21,877 bases of DNA from a virus: the IMG/VR virus record IMGVR_UViG_3300025131_000491, positions 1-21,877 of that record, one strand, 5' to 3'. Made by a program: the position numbers and the translations under genes. Below the pieces are notes generated by a model. It saw nothing but the letters and a program-made list of their open reading frames with translations, was not told the origin of the DNA and made no database searches. Within the stretch, counting starts at the first letter, position 1; every line of letters starts with the position of its first letter. Shown one piece after another: positions 5,506 to 11,976 of the stretch.

Positions 5506-6755
5506 ATGAGTACACAAGTAACTACTGCCTTTTCACAGATGTTTTCAACCAATGTCCAGCTGCTTTCACAGCAGAAGGGCAGCTTGTTGAGGTCGTCTGT
5601 AAGTGAGGAAGCTGTGACGGGCGAGAAAGCGTTTTTCGACCAGGTAGACTAACCTGCCTAGCTGGATGGCGACACCCAGCTGAAAACTTGTCAAATTCGG
5701 GGAAGGCTTAACTGCTAATCCCGAGCGAAGCTCCGCAAGGAGAACGTGTAGAGACTTGACGGCAAGCATCTCTAGCAGATGAAGAGAAAGTCCAGCGCAC
5801 AAAGCCTGCAAAGGTGGCGGCGAAAGCCGTAGTGTGATGAGGATCAGCAACCGCACAGAAAAGGACGTCACGACACGCGGATACCCCGCTGTCTGACACA
5901 CCTCACTCTCGTAGAATGGTTACAATGGATTCGTATGAATATGCGGATTTGATCGATGATCCGGACAAGGTCCAGATGCTTATCGATCCAACGTCCAGTT
6001 ATGCAAACGCAGCTGCGTATGCAATCGGGCGTGCCGTTGACGATTCGATCATCTCGGCTGCGCTGGGAACAGCGTCCACCGGGAAATCGGGTAGTACATC
6101 TACGAGCAACTCCAACAGCGTGGGCGTCGGTTCTCCGGCGGCTGGGTTGACAATTGCTAAACTTGTTGAAGCCCGCAAGGTCTTCGACAACGGCAGCGTC
6201 GATCCATCGATACCCAAATTCATCGCGGTCGGACCTGAACAGATCGAAGATCTGCTCAACAACACCACGGTGACAAGTGCAGATTACAACTCGGTAAATT
6301 CTTTGCCTATCTAGGTGGCAACATCTAGACGAAACCTCATCAAATTCGGGGAAGCCTGTAAAATGGTAATCCCGAGCCAAGCCCTGCAAAGGGAAGGTGT
6401 AGAGACTAGACGGTGAGCATCCCAAGCGGATGAAGGGATAGTCCAGACCACAAACGGAGACATCCGGCAGCGAAAGCTGTAGCTGGTATGAAAGGCACTT
6501 GTACAAGGTGAGATCGACACGTTCCTGGGCTTCAAGTTCATTACCTCGACCCGGCTGGAAACCGACGGCAGCTCCTATCGCAAAGTCATTGCATGGGCGC
6601 AAGACGGTATCAAGCTGGCGATGGGCCGTGACCTGATGTCTAAAATCGAACCTCGCGCAGATAAATCGTACAGCACGCAAGTCTATGTATGTGCCACCTT
6701 TGGTGCCACTCGCATGGAGGAAGCGAAGGTGTGCGAGATACTCTGTTCAGAATAG
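5506..6755 (+). CDS. Major capsid protein, three exons split by two introns
   Basis: Coding parts are 5506-5645, 5840-6295 and 6491-6755, which join to 861 nt encoding 286 residues plus TAG. Exon 1 encodes MSTQVTTAFSQMF through AFFDQV. Exon 2 encodes GSATAQKRTSRHADTP, then DSYEYADLIDDPDKVQMLID and the core to SADYNSV. Exon 3 continues KALVQGEIDTFLGFKFI to the end. These junction sequences read like uninterrupted capsid proteins of podophages with T7-like tails; an HK97 fold is expected for the family. The start ATG 5506 has GAGAGG upstream. Both junctions split a Val codon after base 2. Read unspliced, exon 1 stops at TAA 5650-5652 and exon 2 stops at TAG 6312-6314, so splicing is required. 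Scaffold lies upstream, a decoration-like gene downstream. Confidence 0.94.
5646..5839 (+). ncRNA. Group I intron 1 in capsid gene (Azoarcus-like)
   Basis: A 194-nt self-splicing intron. P1 pairs exon AGGU (5642-5645) plus AG with CU plus GCCU (5656-5659), giving the obligatory U5645-G5656 wobble. P10 pairs 3' exon AGG (5840-5842) with CCU (5653-5655). P2 is 5660-5668/5673-5681, capped by GCGA, with one A-C mismatch. P3 is CUUG 5687-5690/CAAG 5763-5766. P4 is 5697-5702/5719-5724. P5 is GGC 5705-5707/GCU 5714-5716. P6 is CUCC/GGAG with a GCAA loop (5731-5742). P7 is GACUU 5753-5757/AAGUC 5788-5792. P8 is CAUCU 5767-5771/AGAUG 5777-5781. P9 is CGGC-GAAA-GCCG 5818-5829. It ends in the expected G (5839). 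The core GTGTAGAGACT...GACGG matches the Azoarcus tRNA-Ile intron as I recall it. No endonuclease gene is present. Confidence 0.95.
6296..6490 (+). ncRNA. Group I intron 2 in capsid gene (Azoarcus-like)
   Basis: A 195-nt self-splicing intron related to intron 1. P1 pairs exon GGU (6293-6295) plus AAA with UUU plus GCC (6305-6307), giving wobble U6295-G6305 around a UUC loop. P10 pairs 3' exon AAAG (6491-6494) with CUUU (6301-6304). P2 is 6310-6317/6322-6329 with a GCAA loop. P3 is CUCA 6336-6339/UGAG 6414-6417. P4 is 6346-6351/6370-6375. P5 is GCC 6354-6356/GGU 6365-6367. P6 is CCCU/AGGG with a GCAA loop (6382-6393). P7 is GACUA 6404-6408/UAGUC 6439-6443. P8 is CAUCC 6418-6422/GGAUG 6428-6432. 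P9 is CAGC-GAAA-GCUG 6468-6479. It ends in G (6490). P2, P3, P6, P7, P8 and P9 all differ from intron 1 while keeping pairing. No open reading frame is inside. Confidence 0.95.
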
Positions 6756-6770
6756 GAAAGGAGAAGCTAA

Positions 6771-7283
6771 ATGACTACTAAAAATAGCACACTCGTTTCC
6801 AATTGGATTGCGAGTCCACAAGTCCTTAGTCCAAGCTATCAGCTGCACGGCGTTACGCGGACTGCACAAGGCACGATCGAGCTGGCAACGTCTGATATCG
6901 ACGATAATGATGTCATTCATTTGATGCCGATCGCGGTCGGTGCGTCGATAACGTCGATTAAGCTGGCAGCTGACGATATGGACTCAGGCGGTTCTCCGAC
7001 TTTGACCTTCAATGTTGGCCTGTACACTACGGCCAGCACTCCTGTGGTCAAAGACGAGGATTGTTACTCCACCGCGATCACGCTCGGCCAGGCTGCTACA
7101 GCCTTCACCGAGTATGCGTTCGAGGTGCGTAACATCAACGTCTGTGGCCAGCGCGTCTGGGAAGATGCGGGCGAAACCACTGATCCGGGCGGGCAGTATT
7201 ATCTGTCCCTCACGGTCCAGGCAGCAGCTGATACAGCTGTGGCTGGGGATCTCTCGTTTATCGTCCAGTACGTTGTTGACTAA
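6771..7283 (+). CDS. Probable capsid decoration / conserved virion protein
   Basis: A 170-residue protein directly after the capsid gene, with AAAGGAG as ribosome binding site. It begins MTTKNSTLVSNW and contains SLT/SIK-type beta strands: GTIELATSDIDDNDVIHLMPI, ITSIKLAADDMDSGG, TFNVGLYTT, a conserved-looking RVWEDAGETTDPGG, and a C-terminal FIVQYVVD. Proteins of this size and style commonly follow the capsid gene in related podophages. A head decoration or capsid-surface role is inferred from position and the beta-rich pattern, not from a solved homologue. No signal peptide or membrane segment is seen. Transcription may be attenuated just after it by the hairpin at 7298-7322. Confidence 0.72.
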   Translation: MTTKNSTLVSNWIASPQVLSPSYQLHGVTRTAQGTIELATSDIDDNDVIHLMPIAVGASITSIKLAADDMDSGGSPTLTFNVGLYTTASTPVVKDEDCYSTAITLGQAATAFTEYAFEVRNINVCGQRVWEDAGETTDPGGQYYLSLTVQAAADTAVAGDLSFIVQYVVD

Positions 7284-7297
7284 CGGCTAACCGGAAA

Positions 7298-7322
7298 GGG
7301 GAGCTGGCGATTGCGGCTCCCC
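7298..7322 (+). terminator. Strong hairpin after capsid/decoration genes
   Basis: GGGGAGCUG at 7298-7306 pairs with CGGCUCCCC at 7314-7322, a 9-bp stem with one U-G pair and a 7-nt loop. Only a short TTT follows at 7332-7334, so termination by host polymerase would be weak. Its position just downstream of the capsid block matches where T7 has its Tphi terminator, so a role in lowering downstream transcription is a reasonable inference. Confidence 0.6.
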
Positions 7323-7354
7323 GATCCGCTCTTTAAACTTCGGAGTCAATCATT

Positions 7355-7480
7355 ATGCCAAGAAAACGAAAGATAGTTACCGCATCGGGTGCGACGATCA
7401 TCGACCCGAATGAAATTAGGGCAAGAACCCAGCGACCTGCATGGGCTAAGAAAAAAGCAAAGCCAAAAAAGAAAAAATAA
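7355..7480 (+). CDS. 41-residue highly basic small protein
   Basis: The open frame starts with ATG 7355, preceded by CGGAG at 7341-7345, and ends at TAA 7478-7480; the next gene begins at 7481 with no gap. The product is MPRKRKIVTASG...DPNEIRARTQRPAWA followed by a lysine tail (KKKAKPKKKK). About 15 of 41 residues are Lys or Arg and the middle has a short normal-looking segment, so it may bind nucleic acid or the DNA-facing capsid surface. I do not recognise a family. Tight packing and a ribosome binding site argue it is translated, but its small size leaves doubt. Confidence 0.6.
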   Translation: MPRKRKIVTASGATIIDPNEIRARTQRPAWAKKKAKPKKKK

Positions 7481-7894
7481 ATGCGTAAGCTGGTCCCTGA
7501 CATGCTGTCAGCCGACGAGGCCAATAGCCTGATGATCGGTAATCAGAGCTTTGACAATCCGCTGGTGAAGCGGGTCATCTCGCATATGCCAAAGGCCGCG
7601 GCGATTGTGTCCGAAGCCATTGCCCGTGTCGAAGATCATAAGCCGGGTCATCCCTGGCACCTCGATACCGGCGATGCCAACCAGATGCCCTGGTGCCGAT
7701 TTACTGCGTCCACACTGCTGTCGCCGGTCGAAGATTTTACCGGCGGCATGTTTTATTTTAAAGACCCGCCCGCCCAGCACAAAAAATATCTCGCCAGCGT
7801 TATCTTCGACCTTGATAACGAGCATATGGTCGATCCGCATGAGGGCGTGCGAAAGGTTCTGCTAATTTTTCTGGGGGCTCAAGATGGCCAGTGA
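7481..7894 (+). CDS. Putative 2-oxoglutarate/Fe(II)-dependent oxygenase
   Basis: A 137-residue protein with the metal and cosubstrate signature of the prolyl-4-hydroxylase-like oxygenases: H60-x-D62 in WHLDTGD, a FTGGMFYFKD strand (residues 86-95) where the family has a GGE/GG turn, distal H115 in DNEHMVDPHEG, and R124 nine residues later in GVRKVLLIFLG, the expected 2-oxoglutarate carboxylate ligand. Such enzymes hydroxylate proteins, small molecules or nucleic acid bases using O2 and 2-oxoglutarate. It lacks a long N-terminus, so it is a minimal double-stranded beta-helix core. It lies between the basic small protein and tail tubular A and overlaps the latter by 11 bases, so it is co-expressed with structural genes. 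The substrate is unknown. Family assignment rests on motif spacing only. Confidence 0.72.
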   Translation: MRKLVPDMLSADEANSLMIGNQSFDNPLVKRVISHMPKAAAIVSEAIARVEDHKPGHPWHLDTGDANQMPWCRFTASTLLSPVEDFTGGMFYFKDPPAQHKKYLASVIFDLDNEHMVDPHEGVRKVLLIFLGAQDGQ

Positions 7895-8474
7895 AGTCGA
7901 GACAATTAATTCCGCACTCAACATGCTGGGTGCGACCAACATCATCAGTCGCGGTGAGGACAGTAAATCTGCGCGGGTAACCAATCAGCGGTTTGACGCT
8001 GTCCGCGATGCTGTCTTCCGCGCTCATCCCTGGAACTGTTTGGTGACCAGAGTAGCTCTGACATCTGACAGTGATTCCCCGGCCTTTGACTGGTCTTATC
8101 AGTTCACCCTGCCGACAGATCCCTATTGTCTGCGTGTCATGCGCCTCGACTATCTGGATATCGAATTTCGCGTCGAAGGCCGAAAAATACTCTGCGACGA
8201 AAGCACCATTAATATGGTTTACCTGGCTCGCGTCACTGATCCCAATGAGTGGGATAGTCTGCTGGTGGAAACGATCGCCGCCCGCCTGGCTGCAGATGTT
8301 AGTTTTGCGATGGTGCAGTCAACCAGTTTAACGTCGACACTTTATGCGCTTTATGAAAACAAACTCTCCGAGGCTCGCTTCACCGATGCTACCGAGGGCA
8401 CGCCAGGTGCAGTTACCGGCGTTGTCAGCTCGGGCGGGCTTCAATCCGATGTCCTGATTAACTCCAGGCTGTAA
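7884..8474 (+). CDS. Tail tubular protein A (T7 gp11-like)
   Basis: A 196-residue adaptor/gatekeeper of the short tail, binding below the portal ring and above the nozzle. The N-terminus MASEVETINSALNMLGATNI is the usual family start, followed by R-x-x-N-x-RFDAVRDAVFRAHPWNC (residues 31-52), the most conserved part. A middle segment, LPTDPYCLRVMRLDY (near 75-89), and the VYLARVTDPNEWDSLLVETIAARLAADVSFAMV helix region (112-145) also fit. Size equals T7 gp11 (196). The start at 7884 lies within the end of the oxygenase gene, with GGGGG just upstream. The stop is one base before the next ATG. Confidence 0.95.
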   Translation: MASEVETINSALNMLGATNIISRGEDSKSARVTNQRFDAVRDAVFRAHPWNCLVTRVALTSDSDSPAFDWSYQFTLPTDPYCLRVMRLDYLDIEFRVEGRKILCDESTINMVYLARVTDPNEWDSLLVETIAARLAADVSFAMVQSTSLTSTLYALYENKLSEARFTDATEGTPGAVTGVVSSGGLQSDVLINSRL

Positions 8475-8475
8475 C

Positions 8476-11085
8476 ATGGCCAAAGTCAATTATGCCTTCG
8501 CAAATTTTACGGCAGGCTTGCTCAGCCCGCGCCTGGGCGGCCGGACTGATTTAAGCAAGTATTACAATGGCTGTAATCAATTAGAGAATTTCCTGGTGCA
8601 TCCGCATGGCGGTGTCTCGCGGCGGCCGGGCACACGCTACGTTGCAGATTGCAAAAGTAGTGCGGCCAAATCACGGCTGATCCCGTTCATTTTTTCGGTC
8701 ACGCAAGCATACGTCCTCGAATTTTTTAACAACGGATTCAGAATTTATCGAGATGGCGGGCAGGTCACCAGCGGGTCGCCAGCTACTGCCGTCGAGGTTG
8801 TAACGACCTATACAACGGCGCAGCTGGCGGCTCTAAAATTTGCCCAATCGGCCGATGTGATGTATGTGGTTCATCCCGATCATCCGTTGAGGAAGATCAG
8901 CCGGACCTCGCACACCGCATGGACGATCGCCGATGTCGAATTGGCGAGAGGGCCGTTCCTCGATGTCAATAAAACAACTACAACCATGACGGCCGACGCC
9001 CGCACAGGTGCGTCGATCACCATCACCGCCAGTGCAGTTACCGGCGTCAACAACGGCGATGGCTTTACGACCGCCGTCGATGTCGGCCGCCTGATCAGAC
9101 TGCATCATGGCTACGCCAAGATCACCGCAGTGGGATCGACCACCACATGTACTGCAACGGCGCAGGAGAACGGGGATTTCATCGCGGAGCTCGAGCCGTC
9201 TTACACCGCGACCACTATCGGCCTGGCCGAGGGGGATCCCAGCAGCACCGGCCTTGAACACAACGATCGCATCACCGACACGGCCAAGATGTTCGTCGAG
9301 GAAGGATTCAAAAACGGCATGACGATCACGGTGTCGGGCTGCGGCACTGGTGCCAACGACGGCGACTATCTGGTTGTTGCCGTCACCGACGACACCATGC
9401 TGCTGGCACCCAGCGATGATGTCACAACAGAAGCTGCCACCGCCTCGATCACGATCGTCGGCAAACTGAAGCCCGACAAGAACTGGGCGCTAGGCTCGTT
9501 TTATCCGGCCTGCTATCCATCGGCCATCGCGTTTTATGAACAGCGGCTCGTTCTCGCGGCGACCTCAAACCAACCGCAAACGGTTTTCTTTAGTGTTGGC
9601 GGCGACTTTGAAAATTTCACGGGCGGCACCCTGGCCGACAGCGCACTGACTTATACTCTGGGATCTAATTTTCAGAACATCATCCACTACTTGTCGTCCT
9701 CGCGCTCGCTATTGGTCGGCACTTCCGGCGGCGAGTTCGCCGTCAGGGCAAGCGGCACCGATGAGCCGATCACGCCAGTCAACGCGCAGATCAAGCAGCA
9801 GTCGACCTATGGGTCGGCTGACGTTCAGCCGATCCAAGTCGGCAATGCGGTTCTGTTTCTGCATAGAGAAAGCAGAAAGATTCGCGAGCTGACTTACAAT
9901 TATGATTCTGACAGCTATACCGCGCCTGATCTAACCATCCTCTCGGAGCATGTCACCGAGGGCGGTGTCACCGAGATGGCGTATCAACAGGAGCCTGATA
10001 GCATTGTCTGGGGCGTGCGCGCCGATGGCGTGCTGTTGGGCATGACTTACCGGCGCGAAGAGCAAGTGGTCGCCTGGCACACTCACAAGATCGGCGGTGT
10101 CTCGGGCAACTGCACCGTCACCGTCACCGACTATGCCAACATTGCAACCGGCACAACGCTGACGCTGACCAAGAGCGACGGCACCGAAGTGGTGTTTACC
10201 TGTCAAGGGGCTGGCGACAGTACGCCGGACACAAATAAGTTTTTCCACAACGAGGGCAACGATACGACGGCCGACAATATTTTTACGGCTGTAAATTTGC
10301 ACTCAGATTTTACAGTGGCCAACCCTGCGGCCAATGTGGTGACGATTTACGAGACAACCAGGGCTGGCGTCGGCTACCTGTCGATCGAATCAACCGACGA
10401 TATCAGGCTGGCCGTCACCAGCGAAAGTCACGCACTGGTCGAAAGTGTTACCTCGATCCCCGGCACCAATGAAGGCGAGGTCTGGATCGTCGTTCAGCGC
10501 ACTATCAACGGCGCAACAACCCGGTGTATCGAATATATGAAATCGTTCGACTTCGGCACCGACATCGCCGATTCATTTTTTGTCGACAGCGGGCTTACCT
10601 ACTCAGGCGCGGCGGCGACAACGCTGAGCGGTCTGACGCATCTGGAAACGGAGAATGTCAGCATCCTCACCAACGGCGCAACCCATGACACAAAGGTCGT
10701 TGCCTCGGGTGCGGTATCGCTGGATATTTCGACCACAAAGGCGCATGTCGGGCTGCCCTATAATTCCACCTTGCAGACCATGCGTCTCGAGGCCGGTGCT
10801 ACCGACGGCACGGCGCAGGGCAAGATCAAGCGGATCGATACGGCCACCGTCCGGCTGTTCCGCACCGTCAACGCAATGGTCGGCGGCGATACCACTACCC
10901 TGGACAGGATCGCTTTTCGATCCGCTGCCGACGAGATGGATGAGCCGGTGCCGCTGTTTACCGGCGATAAGTCGATCGAGATGCCGACCGGCTACGATCA
11001 GGATGGTTACGTTGTCGTGCGTCAGGACTTGCCATTGCCGATGACGCTAATTTCGGTCATAGCAAGGGCTCAGACATTTGATTAG
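8476..11085 (+). CDS. Tail tubular protein B / nozzle (T7 gp12-like)
   Basis: An 869-residue nozzle protein forming the distal short-tail tube. The N-terminus ANFTAGLLSPRLGGRTDL... and NFLVHPHGGVSRRPGTRYVA (about residues 8-57) is diagnostic. The central GTSGGEFAVRASG, the QIKQQSTYGSADVQPI motif and the WGVRADGVLLGMTYRREEQVVAWHTHKIGG region (ending near residue 541) are also typical. It is longer than T7 gp12 (about 794). Two segments look like inserted beta domains: roughly residues 240-335 (NDRITDTAKMFVEEGF...GMTITVSG...NDGDYLV) and 543-654 (CTVTVTDYANIATGTTLTLT...TTADNIFTAVN). After the second, the canonical frame resumes with ESVTSIPG...EVWIVVQRTING. Such surface modules may contact host glycans or fibres (inference). 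It overlaps the next gene by 8 bases. Confidence 0.95.
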   Translation: MAKVNYAFANFTAGLLSPRLGGRTDLSKYYNGCNQLENFLVHPHGGVSRRPGTRYVADCKSSAAKSRLIPFIFSVTQAYVLEFFNNGFRIYRDGGQVTSGSPATAVEVVTTYTTAQLAALKFAQSADVMYVVHPDHPLRKISRTSHTAWTIADVELARGPFLDVNKTTTTMTADARTGASITITASAVTGVNNGDGFTTAVDVGRLIRLHHGYAKITAVGSTTTCTATAQENGDFIAELEPSYTATTIGLAEGDPSSTGLEHNDRITDTAKMFVEEGFKNGMTITVSGCGTGANDGDYLVVAVTDDTMLLAPSDDVTTEAATASITIVGKLKPDKNWALGSFYPACYPSAIAFYEQRLVLAATSNQPQTVFFSVGGDFENFTGGTLADSALTYTLGSNFQNIIHYLSSSRSLLVGTSGGEFAVRASGTDEPITPVNAQIKQQSTYGSADVQPIQVGNAVLFLHRESRKIRELTYNYDSDSYTAPDLTILSEHVTEGGVTEMAYQQEPDSIVWGVRADGVLLGMTYRREEQVVAWHTHKIGGVSGNCTVTVTDYANIATGTTLTLTKSDGTEVVFTCQGAGDSTPDTNKFFHNEGNDTTADNIFTAVNLHSDFTVANPAANVVTIYETTRAGVGYLSIESTDDIRLAVTSESHALVESVTSIPGTNEGEVWIVVQRTINGATTRCIEYMKSFDFGTDIADSFFVDSGLTYSGAAATTLSGLTHLETENVSILTNGATHDTKVVASGAVSLDISTTKAHVGLPYNSTLQTMRLEAGATDGTAQGKIKRIDTATVRLFRTVNAMVGGDTTTLDRIAFRSAADEMDEPVPLFTGDKSIEMPTGYDQDGYVVVRQDLPLPMTLISVIARAQTFD

Positions 11086-11521
11086 ATTGATTGATTTTGA
11101 TGCCGCCCATGCCGACGATTTGTTTAAGAGATCGACAACGCTGGCGACGGCCGACAGCAAGTATGTTTTGGGCAATTGGCTCGACCGGCTGCAGCGGAAG
11201 GATCGCTCTTTTTCGCTGGTCGACAACGGCCATCTTGTCGCTGCATCGGGTGTTGTGGAAATTTGGCCGGGCATGGCCGAGGCCTGGCTGATCCCAAGCG
11301 ACGATATTGTTAAATATAAATTCAAGGTCGTGCGCCTCGTCAGGCAGATGCAGGACGAGATTATGGCCGAGGACGAACTTCACCGGCTGCAGGCAACCGT
11401 GCGTGCCGACTATTCGATAGCCGTCAAGTTCATCGAGTTTGTTGGCTTTAAGCTGGAGGGCGTGATGAAAAATTACGGGCCTGACGGCACCGATCACTTA
11501 ATGTATGCGAGGGTTGCTTAA
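11078..11521 (+). CDS. Internal virion protein A-like (T7 gp13 / GNAT-like)
   Basis: A 147-residue protein in the T7 gp13 position with an acetyltransferase-like pattern: MIRLIDFDAAHADDL start, a SFSLVDNGHLVAASGVVEIWPGMAEAWLI central sheet (residues 47-74), and RADYSIAVKFIEFVGFKLEGVMKNYGPDG (from about 109), which resembles the GNAT A-x-x-F-x-x-x-x-GF-x-x-E-G end. The Gly-rich acetyl-CoA loop is not clear, so catalytic activity is doubtful; in T7 the protein is a virion morphogenesis factor. The start is an unusual TTG at 11078 overlapping the nozzle stop; another in-frame TTG is at 11087 and no early ATG exists. It ends in TAATG shared with the next gene. Confidence 0.82.
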   Translation: MIRLIDFDAAHADDLFKRSTTLATADSKYVLGNWLDRLQRKDRSFSLVDNGHLVAASGVVEIWPGMAEAWLIPSDDIVKYKFKVVRLVRQMQDEIMAEDELHRLQATVRADYSIAVKFIEFVGFKLEGVMKNYGPDGTDHLMYARVA

Positions 11522-11970
11522 TGTCCAGTTTGTTAGGAATGGATGCGGCTAAAGAGCAGGCGCGGGCGCATCGCTGGAACGCGGCGATCCAAGAGCGCAA
11601 TGCCAAGGTAGCCGACAGCGAAATCGAGTGGAAAAATATCGTTGGCGGTATCGCCGAGCAAGATTTTCTCGATGATGCCGAAAAGTTCAACGCTTTTGTC
11701 GGCGCAGCCAATCGGCATAATGGCTGGCAGAACACCGGCACCGCACTCGACGTTGCGATGGAATCCATTGCCGAGCAGGAGCAGGAAATCTCCAACATGG
11801 AGACAACGCAATTCGCCGAAGAGCGTGCCCTTCGGGAGCAAGCCGTCAACTTCCGGCTGCAAGGCGAGCTGAACCAGATTTATGCCCGCCAGGCTATCAA
11901 AGCTGGCAAGGCTCGCGCCTTTAGCACGATGGTCGATTGGGGTTTCAAGGGGGCATCATTGTTGATGTGA
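11521..11970 (+). CDS. Internal virion protein B-like (T7 gp14)
   Basis: A 149-residue, helix-rich, charged protein placed exactly where T7 encodes gp14, the ejectosome protein that inserts in the outer membrane at infection. It contains long amphipathic, coiled-coil-like stretches: AAKEQARAHRWNAAIQERNA (9-28), a middle IAEQEQEISNMETTQFAEERALREQAVNFRL region, and a C-terminal weakly hydrophobic MVDWGFKGASLLM that may contact membrane. It is shorter than T7 gp14 (196). The start shares one base with the preceding stop (TAATG), so coupled translation is likely. Assignment rests on gene order and helical character; sequence similarity is only suggestive. Confidence 0.75.
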   Translation: MSSLLGMDAAKEQARAHRWNAAIQERNAKVADSEIEWKNIVGGIAEQDFLDDAEKFNAFVGAANRHNGWQNTGTALDVAMESIAEQEQEISNMETTQFAEERALREQAVNFRLQGELNQIYARQAIKAGKARAFSTMVDWGFKGASLLM

Positions 11971-11976
11971 TGAGTC

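Noticed and set aside
5506-5652. Capsid gene as a frameshifted pseudogene
   Set aside because: The interruptions are complete group I introns with matched P1/P10 pairing to the exons, and all three exons are intact and in frame after splicing.
5566-5901. Reverse-strand open frames across intron 1 (5566-5901 and 5708-5899) and intron 2 (6311-6541)
   Set aside because: They run antisense to well-supported introns and exons, have no ribosome binding site, and their mutual resemblance comes from the two introns being related RNAs, not from a protein family.
5916-6314. ATG at 5916 as the start of an independent capsid-like gene
   Set aside because: It is an internal Met of exon 2. The sequence upstream of it in the same frame back to 5840 (GSATAQKRTSRHADTP) is capsid protein and joins exon 1 perfectly at the predicted splice site, and the frame ends inside intron 2.
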